A stretch of 64,000 bases of DNA from Allobosea sp039673065 (GTDB lineage: Bacteria; Pseudomonadota; Alphaproteobacteria; Rhizobiales; Beijerinckiaceae): the NCBI RefSeq assembly GCF_039673065.1, contig NZ_JBDJKW010000012.1, positions 1-64,000 of the forward strand, in the 5' to 3' direction. Numbering within the stretch: position 1 is the first letter of the stretch; every line of letters begins with the position of its first letter. A program made the position numbers and the translations under genes. Positions 30,086-41,532 of the stretch are shown here, one piece after another. Below the pieces are notes generated by a model. That model did not search any database and had not been told where the DNA came from. It was given only the letters and a program-made list of their open reading frames with translations.

Positions 30086-30118
30086 GCGGCCGTCGACTGC
30101 CGCGAAGGAGCGGACCCG

Positions 30119-30781
30119 ATGCTCACACCCTCCACCCCGGAGAAGCTGGCGATCGCCATCGTCTCGGACCTCGCCTGCCCGTGGTGCTTCATCGGCAAGG
30201 CCCGGCTCGAGACGGCGCTGGAGCGCCTCGGCCTGAGCGAGCGCGTCGCCATCACCTGGCTGCCCTACGAGCTCAACCCCGAGATGCCCGAAGACGGCAT
30301 GGACCGCACCGCCTATCTCGACGCCAAGTTTGGCGCCGGCAAGCGCCGCGAGATTGAGCTGCGCCTGTCGGAGGCGGCGCTGGAAAGCGGCGTCACCTTC
30401 AACTGGTCGGCGGTGACGAAGAGCGTCAACACCCGCCTCGCCCATATGCTGGTCGCGGCTGCCGCCACGGTGCAGCGCGCCGGAGAGATGACGGCCGCCC
30501 TCTTCGCCGCCTATTGGCGCGACGGGCGCGATATCGGCGATCTCGACACGCTCGTCGCCATCGCGGTGGAGCTCGGCTTCGACGAGCAGGCGGTGCGCGA
30601 CGAGCTCGCCAATGACGAGCTGCGCGACACGGTGATCGGGCTGGAGGATCACGCCCGCAAGGTCGGCGTCACCGGCGTGCCCTTCTTCATCGTCGACGGC
30701 CGCCTCGCCGTCTCGGGCGCCCAGCCCCCCGAGGTCTGGAGCCAGGTCTTCGCGCAGGTGGCGGCCGAGCGGCGCGGCTGA
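30119..30781 (+). CDS. DsbA family (FrnE-like) oxidoreductase
   Basis: 220 residues, thioredoxin fold with inserted helical domain. The redox motif CPWC is at residues 20-23 (SDLACPWCFIG), and the cis-Pro loop reads GVPFFIVDG. No signal peptide, so it acts in the cytoplasm, like FrnE and related polyketide or stress proteins. Substrate unknown. It lies 33 bases after epmB and could be co-transcribed. Confidence 0.9.
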   Translation: MLTPSTPEKLAIAIVSDLACPWCFIGKARLETALERLGLSERVAITWLPYELNPEMPEDGMDRTAYLDAKFGAGKRREIELRLSEAALESGVTFNWSAVTKSVNTRLAHMLVAAAATVQRAGEMTAALFAAYWRDGRDIGDLDTLVAIAVELGFDEQAVRDELANDELRDTVIGLEDHARKVGVTGVPFFIVDGRLAVSGAQPPEVWSQVFAQVAAERRG

Positions 30782-30845
30782 GCCCTCCGGCTTGCATCGG
30801 GCGGCGCTCCTGTGTCATCGCCCGGGGCGAGCAGGAGAGAGCAGC

Positions 30846-31550
30846 ATGGCCCGCAAGACCGAACTCAAGGACCGCATGATCGTCGCGCTCGACGTGCCGA
30901 CGATCTGGGACGCCTATCGCATCGTCGGCGCGCTCGGCGACGAGGCCGGCTTCTACAAGATCGGCTACCGCCTCGCCTTCGCCGGCGGGCTCGACCTCGC
31001 CCGCCAGCTGGTGGCCGAGGGCAAGAAGGTCTTCCTCGACCTCAAGCTGCACGACATCGGCAACACGGTGACCGAGGGCGTCGACTCGCTGACCCGGCTC
31101 GGCGTCACCTTCCTCACCGTCCACGCCTATCCGCAGACCATGCGCGGCGCGGTCACCGGCCGCGGGGAGGCGGCGATGCGCCTGCTCGCGGTCACGGCGC
31201 TGACCTCCTATGACGACGGCGATCTGAAGGATGCCGGCTACGGGCTGGCGGTGCGCGACCTGGTGCGCATGCGCGCCGAACAGGCGCGGGTGGCGGGCGT
31301 CGACGGCATCGTCTGCTCGGCGGCGGAGACGCAGCTGGTGCGCGACGTGATCGGCTCCGACATGGTGATCGTCACCCCCGGCATCCGCCCGGCGGGCAGC
31401 GCCGCCGGCGACCAGAAGCGCACGCTGACGCCGGCCGAGGCGATCCGCGCCGGGGCCGACCATCTCGTCATCGGCCGCCCGATCATCCGCGCCGCCGATC
31501 CGCGCGCCGCGGCCGCCGCGATCATGGACGAGATCGCCTCCGCCGCCTAA
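30846..31550 (+). CDS. pyrF: Orotidine 5'-phosphate decarboxylase
   Basis: 234 residues, TIM-barrel enzyme for the last step of UMP synthesis. The catalytic array is in VFLDLKLHDIGNTV (Lys-Asp-x-Lys-x-x-Asp pattern), with VTPGIRP and phosphate-binding VIGRPI at the C-terminus. AGGAGAG precedes ATG 30846. Standalone relative to other pyrimidine genes. Confidence 0.96.
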   Translation: MARKTELKDRMIVALDVPTIWDAYRIVGALGDEAGFYKIGYRLAFAGGLDLARQLVAEGKKVFLDLKLHDIGNTVTEGVDSLTRLGVTFLTVHAYPQTMRGAVTGRGEAAMRLLAVTALTSYDDGDLKDAGYGLAVRDLVRMRAEQARVAGVDGIVCSAAETQLVRDVIGSDMVIVTPGIRPAGSAAGDQKRTLTPAEAIRAGADHLVIGRPIIRAADPRAAAAAIMDEIASAA

Positions 31551-31583
31551 TCTCCGGCCGCCACGAAACGGAGATTCCGGCGA

Positions 31584-31871
31584 ATGCCCAAGGGATATGT
31601 GATCGGTCGCGCCAAGGTGACCAATGCCACGCAGTGGGCGGCCTATGCGGCCCGTTCCTCCGAGGTGATGAAGCAGTTCGGCGGCACGCCGATCGTCCGC
31701 GGCGGCCAGATGACCGTCGGCGAGGGCGAGGGCCGCGCCCGCAACATCGTCATCGAGTTCCCCGACTTCGCCTCGGCTAAGGCCTATGTCGCCTCGGCGG
31801 AGTACAACGAGGCGCGCAAGCTGCGCGAGGGGGCCGGCGAGATCGACCTCGTCGCCGTCGAAGGGGTCTGA
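31584..31871 (+). CDS. DUF1330 domain protein (first of tandem pair)
   Basis: 95 residues, a compact ferredoxin-like alpha-beta barrel family (dimeric). Sequence PKGYVIGRAKVTN, GRARNIVIEFPDFASAKAYVASAEYNEARKLR is characteristic. Function unknown in the family. CGGAG precedes the ATG. The stop is 2 bases before the second copy. Confidence 0.88.
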   Translation: MPKGYVIGRAKVTNATQWAAYAARSSEVMKQFGGTPIVRGGQMTVGEGEGRARNIVIEFPDFASAKAYVASAEYNEARKLREGAGEIDLVAVEGV

Positions 31872-31873
31872 GC

Positions 31874-32182
31874 GTGGCCAAGGGTTACTGGATCGCGCGC
31901 GTCGACGTGCAGAACGAGGCGGAATACGCCGCCTATCGGTCGCTGAACGCGATCGCCTTCGCCAAATACGGCGCGAAGTTCGTCGTGCGCGGCGGCGAGT
32001 ACAAGCTCGCCCGCGGCGAGGGCCGCAAGCACAACGTCGTGCTCGAGTTCAAGGACATCGAGACCGCCCGCGCCTGCTACGAATCGCCGGAATACCAGGC
32101 GGCGGTGCAGCATCTCGCCAAGGTCGGCCCGACGGACCTCGTGATCATCGAGGGCTATGAGGGCGCGCAGCCGGGCGACTGA
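31874..32182 (+). CDS. DUF1330 domain protein (second of tandem pair)
   Basis: 102 residues, GTG start. It shares the KGYWIARVDV...GRKHNVVLEFKDIETARACYESPEYQAAV pattern with the preceding gene, with roughly one third to one half of positions identical by eye, so an old duplication. The family function is unknown; adjacent co-translation suggests the two could form a hetero-dimer. Confidence 0.88.
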   Translation: MAKGYWIARVDVQNEAEYAAYRSLNAIAFAKYGAKFVVRGGEYKLARGEGRKHNVVLEFKDIETARACYESPEYQAAVQHLAKVGPTDLVIIEGYEGAQPGD

Positions 32183-32266
32183 GGTCGCCGGCCGGCCATC
32201 CGTCCGGGGCTCGCGCGCGGCGCCTGCCCCGGACGCTCGGGCGCGCGGCGCGGATGCGCCGCCCGC

Positions 32267-33364
32267 TCAGCTCTCGAACAGCGTGCGGTAGCGTGCCGGC
32301 TGCGAGCGCAGATACTGCTTCGGCGCCTTGACTGTCGCACCGAGATGGGCGGCGGCGTGCCAGGGCCAGCGCGGGTCGAACAGGATGCCGCGGGCCAGCG
32401 CCACCATGTCGGCATCGCCGCCGGCGACCACCGCCTCGGCATGCTCGTAATCGGTGATCAGCCCGACCGCCATGGTCGGCACGCCGGTCGCCTGCTTCAC
32501 CGCCCGCGCCAGCGGCACCTGGTAGCCCGGCGCCAGCGCGATTCTCTGCGCCGCCGAGAGCCCACCGCTCGAGACGTGCATGAAGTCGACGCCGCGTGCC
32601 TTCAGCGCTTCCGCGAAGGCGACCGTCTGCTCGCTGTCCCAGCCGCCCTCGACCCAGTCCGTGCCGGAGACGCGCACGCCCACCGGCAGCCCGGCCGGCG
32701 TCGCCGCGCGCACCGCCTCGAAGACCTCGAGCGGGAAGCGCATGCGGTTCTCCAGCGTGCCGCCATAGGCGTCGTCGCGCTGATTGGAGAGCGGCGAGAG
32801 GAACTGGTGCAGCAGGTAGCCATGGGCGGCGTGGATCTCGATCGCCTGCAGGCCGATGCGGGCGGCGCGCCGCGCCGCGGCCGCGAAGGCCTCGCGGATG
32901 CGGGCGAGGCCGGCTGCGTCGAGCGCCAGCGGCAGGCGGTCCTCCTGCTGCATCGGCAGGGGCGAGGGCGCCACCGTCTCCCAGCCGCGCTCGCCCAGCG
33001 GATACTGGCCGCCGCCGAGCCAGGGCGCCCGCACCGAGGCCTTGCGGCCGGCATGGCCGAGCTGCACGCCGATCGGCATGTCGGAATGGCGGCGTACCGT
33101 CTCGAGCACGCGCGCCAGCGCCGTCTCGTTGACGTCGCTCCACAGGCCGAGATCGTCCGGGCTGATCCGCCCCTCGGGCTCGACCGCGGTCGCTTCCAGG
33201 ATCAGCAGCCCGGCGCCGGAGAGCGCCAGATTGCCGAGATGGAGGGTGTGCCAGTCGGTCGCGTCGCCGTCGACGGCCGAATACTGGCACATCGGCGCGA
33301 TCACCACGCGGTTGGGCAAGGTGAGGCCGCCGAGATCGATCGGGCGGAAGAGCTGGCTCGCCAT
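32267..33364 (-). CDS. Old yellow enzyme family NADH:flavin oxidoreductase (YqjM-like)
   Basis: 365 residues, FMN TIM-barrel ene-reductase. The N-terminal PMCQYSA gives the Cys (26) typical of YqjM-class enzymes, HAAHGYLLHQFLSP supplies the substrate-binding His residues, and SNQRDDAYGGTLENRMRF is the class signature. Likely reduces activated C=C bonds with NAD(P)H. It follows the AEC permease gene on the same strand. Confidence 0.93.
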   Translation of the reverse strand: MASQLFRPIDLGGLTLPNRVVIAPMCQYSAVDGDATDWHTLHLGNLALSGAGLLILEATAVEPEGRISPDDLGLWSDVNETALARVLETVRRHSDMPIGVQLGHAGRKASVRAPWLGGGQYPLGERGWETVAPSPLPMQQEDRLPLALDAAGLARIREAFAAAARRAARIGLQAIEIHAAHGYLLHQFLSPLSNQRDDAYGGTLENRMRFPLEVFEAVRAATPAGLPVGVRVSGTDWVEGGWDSEQTVAFAEALKARGVDFMHVSSGGLSAAQRIALAPGYQVPLARAVKQATGVPTMAVGLITDYEHAEAVVAGGDADMVALARGILFDPRWPWHAAAHLGATVKAPKQYLRSQPARYRTLFES

Positions 33365-33422
33365 GGTGGATTCGGGCTCCCGGAATGCGGTGTCTGTCGT
33401 CAGGATGAGGGCGGGGCGAAGG

Positions 33423-34442
33423 CTAGCCCGAGATCGCCCAGATCGCGAAGGGGTAGGTCAGCGCCGCCAGCGCCGTCGAGATCACGATCGCGACGGCGAT
33501 CGGCCGGCTGCCGGTCTCGAAGCGCTCGGAGATGATGAAGACGTTGGCGGCGATCGGCACCGCCGCATAGAGCACGCCGGCCTGCACCCAGAGCGGATCG
33601 AGCCGCAGCAGCACCGCCAGCACGAACCAGGTCAGCAGCGGATGCAGGATCAGCTTGCCGGCGACCAGCGGCATGACGATGCGCCATTGCAGGTCGCCGC
33701 TGCGGGCCCAGAGGAAGGCGGCGATGCCGAGCGCGAAGATGCCGACCGGCGCTGCCGAGGAGCCGAGGAAGAGCAGGAAGCGGTCGACCGGCTCGGGCAG
33801 GACGAGGCCGCTCAGCGACAGCGCCAGCCCGCCCAGGATCGAGAGCATGAACGGGTTGACGAGGGTGCCGCGCACCAGCCGCAGCCCGATGCGCCAGGGC
33901 GAGCCGCCGCCGCGCCCGGCCTCGATCAGCCCGATCGAGAGCGGCACGATCAGCGCGGTGTCGACGATCAGCGCGATCACGATCGGCGCCGCGGCCCGGT
34001 CGCCCATGAAGGCGAGCATCAGCGGCACGCCGAGGAAGGTGAAGTTGCCGCCGACCAGGCATTGCGACCGCGACACCGCGGTCGGGAAGGGCAGGCCGGC
34101 GAGGCGCCGGAAGAGCAGGATGCCGCAGGCCAGCACCGCGACGCCGAGCAGCGCCATCGCCGCGAAGAACAGGCCGTTCCACAGGGCGGCGACCGGTTCG
34201 CGCGACATCACCCGCAGCACCATGGCGGGCGCCGCGATCAGGAAGGCGTAGGCGTTGAGCACCCTGACCGTATCGAGGCTGAACATCCCGCGCCAGGCGC
34301 TGAAGGCGCCCAGCCCGATCACGGCGAAGAAGGGAGTACTGACGGCGAGCTTTTCCCGTTGGGGGGGGGCGGGGGGCCGGCTGGGGGCCCCGCCGCCCTC
34401 CTTCGCGGCGGGCGCCCGCCGCGCGCCCCCCCGCCGGCGCAT
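33423..34442 (-). CDS. AEC family (auxin efflux carrier-like) permease, 5' end unreliable
   Basis: The body from about 34349 downward encodes some 310 residues with about ten membrane segments and the family features (TPFFAVIGLG at the start, NPFMLSILGG, ANVFIISERF). Upstream, the frame becomes a run of Arg/Pro/Gly codons and reaches an ATG only at 34442 inside a 22-base palindrome, which does not look like a native N-terminus. A perfect Shine-Dalgarno AAGGAGG (34397-34403, minus) lies about 17 codons before LAVSTPFF, so the real start probably lies about 34380-34392, hidden by errors in G/C homopolymers. Substrate unknown. Confidence 0.75.
   Translation of the reverse strand: MRRRGGARRAPAAKEGGGAPSRPPAPPQREKLAVSTPFFAVIGLGAFSAWRGMFSLDTVRVLNAYAFLIAAPAMVLRVMSREPVAALWNGLFFAAMALLGVAVLACGILLFRRLAGLPFPTAVSRSQCLVGGNFTFLGVPLMLAFMGDRAAAPIVIALIVDTALIVPLSIGLIEAGRGGGSPWRIGLRLVRGTLVNPFMLSILGGLALSLSGLVLPEPVDRFLLFLGSSAAPVGIFALGIAAFLWARSGDLQWRIVMPLVAGKLILHPLLTWFVLAVLLRLDPLWVQAGVLYAAVPIAANVFIISERFETGSRPIAVAIVISTALAALTYPFAIWAISG
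34355..34430. other. G/C-homopolymer tract, suspected sequence error
   Basis: Nine consecutive G (34361-34369), then six (34371-34376), and further G/C runs, a composition unlike anything else in the window. It destroys the expected start of the AEC permease gene. Confidence 0.6.
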
Positions 34443-34452
34443 GCGCCGGCGG
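34431..34452. repeat. Perfect 22-base palindrome
   Basis: CCGCCGGCGCA and its exact complement, centred at 34441/34442, between the SDR stop and the AEC gene. It could form a strong hairpin as a read-through attenuator between the two minus-strand genes. Confidence 0.6.
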
Positions 34453-34502
34453 CGTCCGTGGATGGGGCGGCAGCATGCGGGCGGGTCGGTCCGCCGCGCG
34501 GC

Positions 34503-35219
34503 TCAGCGCGCCAGGAAGCCGCCGTCGACCGGCAGGGTGTGGCCAGTGACCATGCCGGAGGCCGGGCTGGCGAGATAGAGGAAGGCGCCGGCGACCTCCT
34601 CGACCTCGGCGAGGCGGCCCATGGGGGTCGCCGCCTCGACCTCCTGCTGCAGGCCCGGCCGCTCGAGCAGCTGCGCGGTCAGCCCGGTGCGCACGAACCA
34701 GGGCGCGACCGCGTTGACCCGGATGCCGCCCTGCGCCCACTCCACCGCGAGCGCGCGGGTCATGTTGACGATGGCGCCCTTGGTGGTCTGGTAGGGCGCG
34801 TTGGGATAGAGCCCGCCCGACAGACCCATCACCGAGGCGGTGTTGACGATGCGCCCGCCGCCGGCCGGCAGCATGTGGCGCGCCGCCGCCCGGGCGCAGA
34901 GGAACATGCCGGTCATGTTGACCGAGACGACGCTGTTCCAGTCGGCCGCCGAGATCTCCAGCGTCGGGCGCCGGATCGCGATGCCGGCATTGTTGATCAG
35001 CACGTCGAGCCGGCCATGGCGCTTGACCACGTCGTCGAAGAAGGCGTCGACCGCGGCCTCGTCGGTGACGTCGAGCGAGGGCTCGGAGCTGCGGTCGGCG
35101 ATCACCACCGTGGCGCCGGCCTCGGTCAGCGCCTCGGCGACCGCGGCGCCGATGCCGCTGGCGCCGCCGGTGACGATGGCGACTTCTCCGTCGAGCCGGA
35201 AACGATCGAGAATGCTCAT
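34503..35219 (-). CDS. SDR family NAD(P)-dependent oxidoreductase
   Basis: 238 residues, classical short-chain dehydrogenase. Cofactor motif TGGASGIG, NNAG, and catalytic Tyr-x3-Lys in PYQTTKGA with the preceding Ser in TASVMG. C-terminal PVDGGFLAR is usual. Start ATG 35219 (MSILDRFRLDGEVAIVTGG); the much longer open frame upstream is antisense to the HlyD gene. Substrate unknown. Confidence 0.9.
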   Translation of the reverse strand: MSILDRFRLDGEVAIVTGGASGIGAAVAEALTEAGATVVIADRSSEPSLDVTDEAAVDAFFDDVVKRHGRLDVLINNAGIAIRRPTLEISAADWNSVVSVNMTGMFLCARAAARHMLPAGGGRIVNTASVMGLSGGLYPNAPYQTTKGAIVNMTRALAVEWAQGGIRVNAVAPWFVRTGLTAQLLERPGLQQEVEAATPMGRLAEVEEVAGAFLYLASPASGMVTGHTLPVDGGFLAR

Positions 35220-35492
35220 GGGCGCTGGTCCGTCATGCGGGGTCGGGAAGGCTCGGAAGGGCGCGCCGGCCCGCGGCCGCCTCGCCCCGCCGCCCGCGCG
35301 GGTTCCGCTCGGGCAGCGCGCGTCTGTCGCGCATATCGGCGGGCGAGTCGACCCGGTGCCGGCGCGGCGGCCATGCGGCCGCGGCGCCGTTGCACTGCGA
35401 TAGGCTCTTGATGCGGCGCATGCCGGCGGGCCAAATAGCGCAAGGCCGCCGCCCACGACCGGCCGGCGGCGCCAGCGAAGGATACCGGAACG

Positions 35493-36502
35493 ATGCTGCC
35501 CAGACGTCTCGTCGCGGTCCTGCTGGCCCTGCCGGTCCTCGCCTGGCCGGCCCTGGCCCCCCAGGTGCAGGCCCAGTCGCGTATCAAGGCGCTGATCGAG
35601 CGGCTGCGCGGCGACAGCATGCCGGCCGGGGTGATCAAGTCGAACGGGCGCATCGAGGCCACCCAGATCGACGTCGCCTCGAAATATGCCGGGCGCCTCG
35701 CCGAGGTGAAGGTCAAGGAGGGCGACGAGGTCACCGCCGGGCAGGTCATCGCCCGCGTCGCCTCGCCGGAATACGAGGCGCAATTGCGCGCCGCCCAGGC
35801 GCAGGTGCTGCGCGCCCGCCAGTCCCAGGCCGAGGCCGAGGCGCTGATCGCGCAGCGGCGCAGCGACCAGATCTTCGCCCGCACCGAGGTCGAGCGCGGC
35901 AAGGAGCTGGTGGCCAAGGGCTATCTCAGCAAACAGGTCTACGACCAGCGCGTGGCGCGCGCCGATGCCGCCGACGCGGCGCTCAGGGCGGCCGAGGCCC
36001 AGCGCGAGCAGGCGCAGTTCGCCATCCGCGCCTCCGAGGCCGATGCCGAGCAGATCAAGGCGATCCTGGTCGATCTCTCGCTGGTGGCGCCGCGCAGCGG
36101 CCGCGTGCAGTACCAGCTCGCCCGCACCGGCGAGGTCGTGGCCGCCGGCGCGCGCGTCATCACCATCCTCGACCTCTCGGACGTCTACATGACCATCTAT
36201 CTCCCGGCCGCCGAGGCCGGGAAGCTGGCGCTCGGCGACGAGGCGCGCATCATCCTCGATCCCGTGCCGCAATTCGTCATCCCGGCGACGATCGGCTTCG
36301 TCGCTGCCGACGCGCAGTTCACGCCCAAGGCGGTCGAGACCGCCGAGGAGCGCGAGAAGCTGGTCTTCCGGGTCAAGCTGCAGCTCGACCAGCAGTTGCT
36401 GGCGAAGTACCACCGCCAGGTGAAGACCGGCGTGCGCGGGCTCGGCTTCGTGCGCACCGGCGCCGACATCGCCTGGCCCGACAGCCTGGGCGTGAAGCTG
36501 CC

Positions 36503-36506
<4 letters not shown>
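35493..36506 (+). CDS. HlyD family periplasmic adaptor (YhiI-like)
   Basis: 337 residues: signal/anchor sequence (LVAVLLALPVLAWPALAP...VQAQ), biotinyl-lipoyl-like domain (GRLAEVKVKEGDEVTAGQVIARV), a long coiled-coil hairpin (about 95-190) and a second half-barrel (LSLVAPRSGRVQYQLARTGEVV). This membrane fusion protein would link the downstream ABC exporter to the periplasm or an outer-membrane channel. ATGA overlap with the next gene; operon yhiI-rbbA-yhhJ type. Confidence 0.9.
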
Positions 36507-39235
<2,729 letters not shown>

Positions 39236-39237
39236 GC

Positions 39238-40371
39238 GTGAAGGGTCTCCGCCTGCACCTGTCGAACATCGCCCAGCTCGTGGTGAAGGAGCTGCGCAGC
39301 ATCCGGGCCGACCCGATGATGCTGCTGCTCGTGGTCTACGCCTTCTCGATCGCGGTCTACACGGTGGCCAGCGGCGTCAAGCTCGAGGCGCGCGACCTGA
39401 CCATCGCCATCGTCGACGAGGACCAGTCGGAGTTCTCGCGCGGGCTGACCGGCGTGTTCGGCCCGCCGCTCTTCAAGACGGTCAAGCGCATCGCGGCCTC
39501 GCAGATGGACGCCGAGCTCGATTCCGGCCGCTCTGTCTTCGTGCTCGAGGTGCCGCCGAATTTCGAGGCCGACATCCGGCGGGGCCGGCCCGCCTCGCTG
39601 CAGCTCAGCATCGACGCCACCGCGATGACCCAGGCCGGCAACGGCTCGGTCTATATCCAGCAGATCCTGACGCAGGAGGTTTCCCGGCTCTCCGCCCGCG
39701 GCGAGGGCGCCGCCGCGACGCCGATCGACCTGGTGATCCGGGCGCGCTTCAACCCGAACCTCGATTCGGGCTGGTTCAGCTCGGTGATGCAGATTCTCAA
39801 CAACATCACCCTGCTCACCATCATCCTCACCGGCGCGGCCCTGATCCGCGAGCGCGAGCAGGGCACGGTCGAGCACCTGCTGGTGATGCCGGTGACGCCG
39901 GTCGAGATCATGCTGGCGAAGATGACGGCGAACGCGCTGGTCATCCTGGTCGCGGCGGTGCTCTCGCTCGTCTTCGTGGTCGAGGGCTGGCTCGGCGTGC
40001 CGGTGGCGGGCTCGCTGACCCTCTTCGTCGCGGGCGCGGCGATCTACGCCTTCGCGGTCGCGGCGCTCGGCATCATGCTCGGCACGCTGGCGACGACGAT
40101 GGGCCAGTTCGGCCTGCTGGCGATCCCGGTCTTCGTGGTGATGCAGCTGCTCTCGGGCGGCACCACGCCGATGGAGAGCATGCCGGTCTGGCTGCAGTGG
40201 ACGATGCGGACGCTGAGCCCGACGCCGCATTTCGTCGCCTTCGCCCAGGGCGTGCTCTATCGCGGCGCCGGGCTCGGCGTGGTCTGGCCGCAGCTCGTCT
40301 TCGTGGTGGTGATCGGCGCCGCCTATTTCGCCGTGGCGCTGCGCCGCTTCAGGAAGGTGATCTTCTCCTGA
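39238..40371 (+). CDS. yhhJ: ABC-2 type permease (YhhJ-like)
   Basis: 377 residues, GTG start 2 bases after rbbA. One N-terminal helix, a large extracytoplasmic domain (about 50-180), and five C-terminal helices with the ABC-2 pattern REREQGTVEHLLVMPVTPVEIMLAK. It is the second permease half beside the RbbA membrane domain. Substrate unknown; homologous operons are annotated as drug or toxin exporters. Confidence 0.92.
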   Translation: MKGLRLHLSNIAQLVVKELRSIRADPMMLLLVVYAFSIAVYTVASGVKLEARDLTIAIVDEDQSEFSRGLTGVFGPPLFKTVKRIAASQMDAELDSGRSVFVLEVPPNFEADIRRGRPASLQLSIDATAMTQAGNGSVYIQQILTQEVSRLSARGEGAAATPIDLVIRARFNPNLDSGWFSSVMQILNNITLLTIILTGAALIREREQGTVEHLLVMPVTPVEIMLAKMTANALVILVAAVLSLVFVVEGWLGVPVAGSLTLFVAGAAIYAFAVAALGIMLGTLATTMGQFGLLAIPVFVVMQLLSGGTTPMESMPVWLQWTMRTLSPTPHFVAFAQGVLYRGAGLGVVWPQLVFVVVIGAAYFAVALRRFRKVIFS

Positions 40372-40444
40372 GGCGCGCAAACGCGGCGACGCGTCGGAAC
40401 GGTCGCTGGCGGAGATGATGCTGGCGGGCGCGATGTCGGGAGGC

Positions 40445-40518
40445 TGGAGCGGGTGAAGGGAATCGAACCCTCGTATTCAGCTTGGGAAGCTGCTGCTCTA
40501 CCATTGAGCTACACCCGC
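40445..40518 (-). tRNA. tRNA-Gly (anticodon CCC), CCA encoded
   Basis: 74 bases fold as a full cloverleaf: acceptor GCGGGTG/CACCCGC, D arm GCTC-loop-GAGC, anticodon loop TTCCCAA (CCC, reads GGG), T arm GAGGG-TTCGATT-CCCTT, discriminator T and genomic CCA (40445-40447). The outermost pair of the anticodon stem is a G-A mismatch. Confidence 0.97.
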
Positions 40519-40685
40519 GTGCCCCCTAGGTGCCAAAATCGCGGACGGAACGCAAGGCCCCGCTGCGGCCGATCGCTGCGAAGGGCGATGGCCGCCATGG
40601 CTGCGGCCGGCCCGCCGCCTCGCGCCCGGGCCTGCGGCGTGAAGGCCGCTTCCGGGCCCCGTGCTAACGGGCTAGATTGGCGGCC

Positions 40686-40862
40686 ATGAGCGAGGGAACC
40701 CCATCGGTATCGCCTGAGGAGCACGGCTCGCCCCGGCTCGGCCTGTGGCTTCTGGCGGGCGGCGGCGGCTTCCTGCTGCTGGCCGGGCTGCTGCTCTGGT
40801 GGCGCGAGGGCGACCGGCTGTTCACCGACGGGCTGATCGCCGCCATCCTCGCCTGCTTCTGA
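40686..40862 (+). CDS. Small single-span membrane protein
   Basis: 58 residues: polar N-terminus, one hydrophobic helix (LGLWLLAGGGGFLLLAGLLLWW), short charged tail. ATG 40686; an upstream in-frame TTG (40677) is possible. It ends 30 bases before the SCO1 gene on the same strand. No family recognised; expression as a protein is likely but unproven. Confidence 0.5.
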   Translation: MSEGTPSVSPEEHGSPRLGLWLLAGGGGFLLLAGLLLWWREGDRLFTDGLIAAILACF

Positions 40863-40892
40863 CCGGAAGCGCCGTCCACCGGGATATTCGCC

Positions 40893-41486
40893 GTGAACCG
40901 CCGCCTGCTCCTGCCCTTCCTCGTCTTCGTGTTCGGTGCCGCGGTGCTCGCCGCCGCGGCCGTCATCACCTTCGCACCCCGTCCGGCGCAGGATGGCGGC
41001 AGCCAGGCCGCCAGCGTCGGCGGGCCGTTCGCGCTCACCACCGCCGAGGGCAAGACCCTGACCGACGCCGAGCTGCGCGGCGCGCCCTTCCTGGTCTTCT
41101 TCGGCTTCACCCATTGCCCGGACATCTGCCCGACCAAGCTGTTCGAGCTGTCGGAGGTGATGCGCGCCGCCGGCCCGAAGGGCGACAAGCTCAAGGCGCT
41201 GTTCGTCACGGTCGATCCCGAGCGCGACACCGCCGAGACGATGAAGAGCTATCTCGGCTCCTTCGACCCGCGCATCGTCGGCCTCACCGGCGACCGCCCG
41301 GCCATCGACGCGATGATCAAGAACTACCGCGCCTATGCCCGCAAGGTCCCGATGAAGGACGGCGACTACACCATGGACCACACGGCGCTGGTCTATCTGA
41401 TGGGCAAGGACGGCAACTTCATCGGCGCCTTCAACATCGAGCGCCCGCCGGCCGAGGCCGCGCAGGAATGGCTGCGCCACCTCTGA
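40893..41486 (+). CDS. SCO1/SenC family copper chaperone-like protein
   Basis: 197 residues, GTG start, one N-terminal membrane anchor then a thioredoxin fold. Copper site: Cys75 and Cys79 in CPDICP and His163 in MDHTALVYL, all conserved. Role in assembly of the CuA centre of cytochrome oxidase or thiol redox. No oxidase genes are in the window. Confidence 0.94.
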   Translation: MNRRLLLPFLVFVFGAAVLAAAAVITFAPRPAQDGGSQAASVGGPFALTTAEGKTLTDAELRGAPFLVFFGFTHCPDICPTKLFELSEVMRAAGPKGDKLKALFVTVDPERDTAETMKSYLGSFDPRIVGLTGDRPAIDAMIKNYRAYARKVPMKDGDYTMDHTALVYLMGKDGNFIGAFNIERPPAEAAQEWLRHL

Positions 41487-41532
41487 TCCGGCCTCTCCTG
41501 CCGTCCGGCCTGCGGGCCGATGACGGCGGCGC

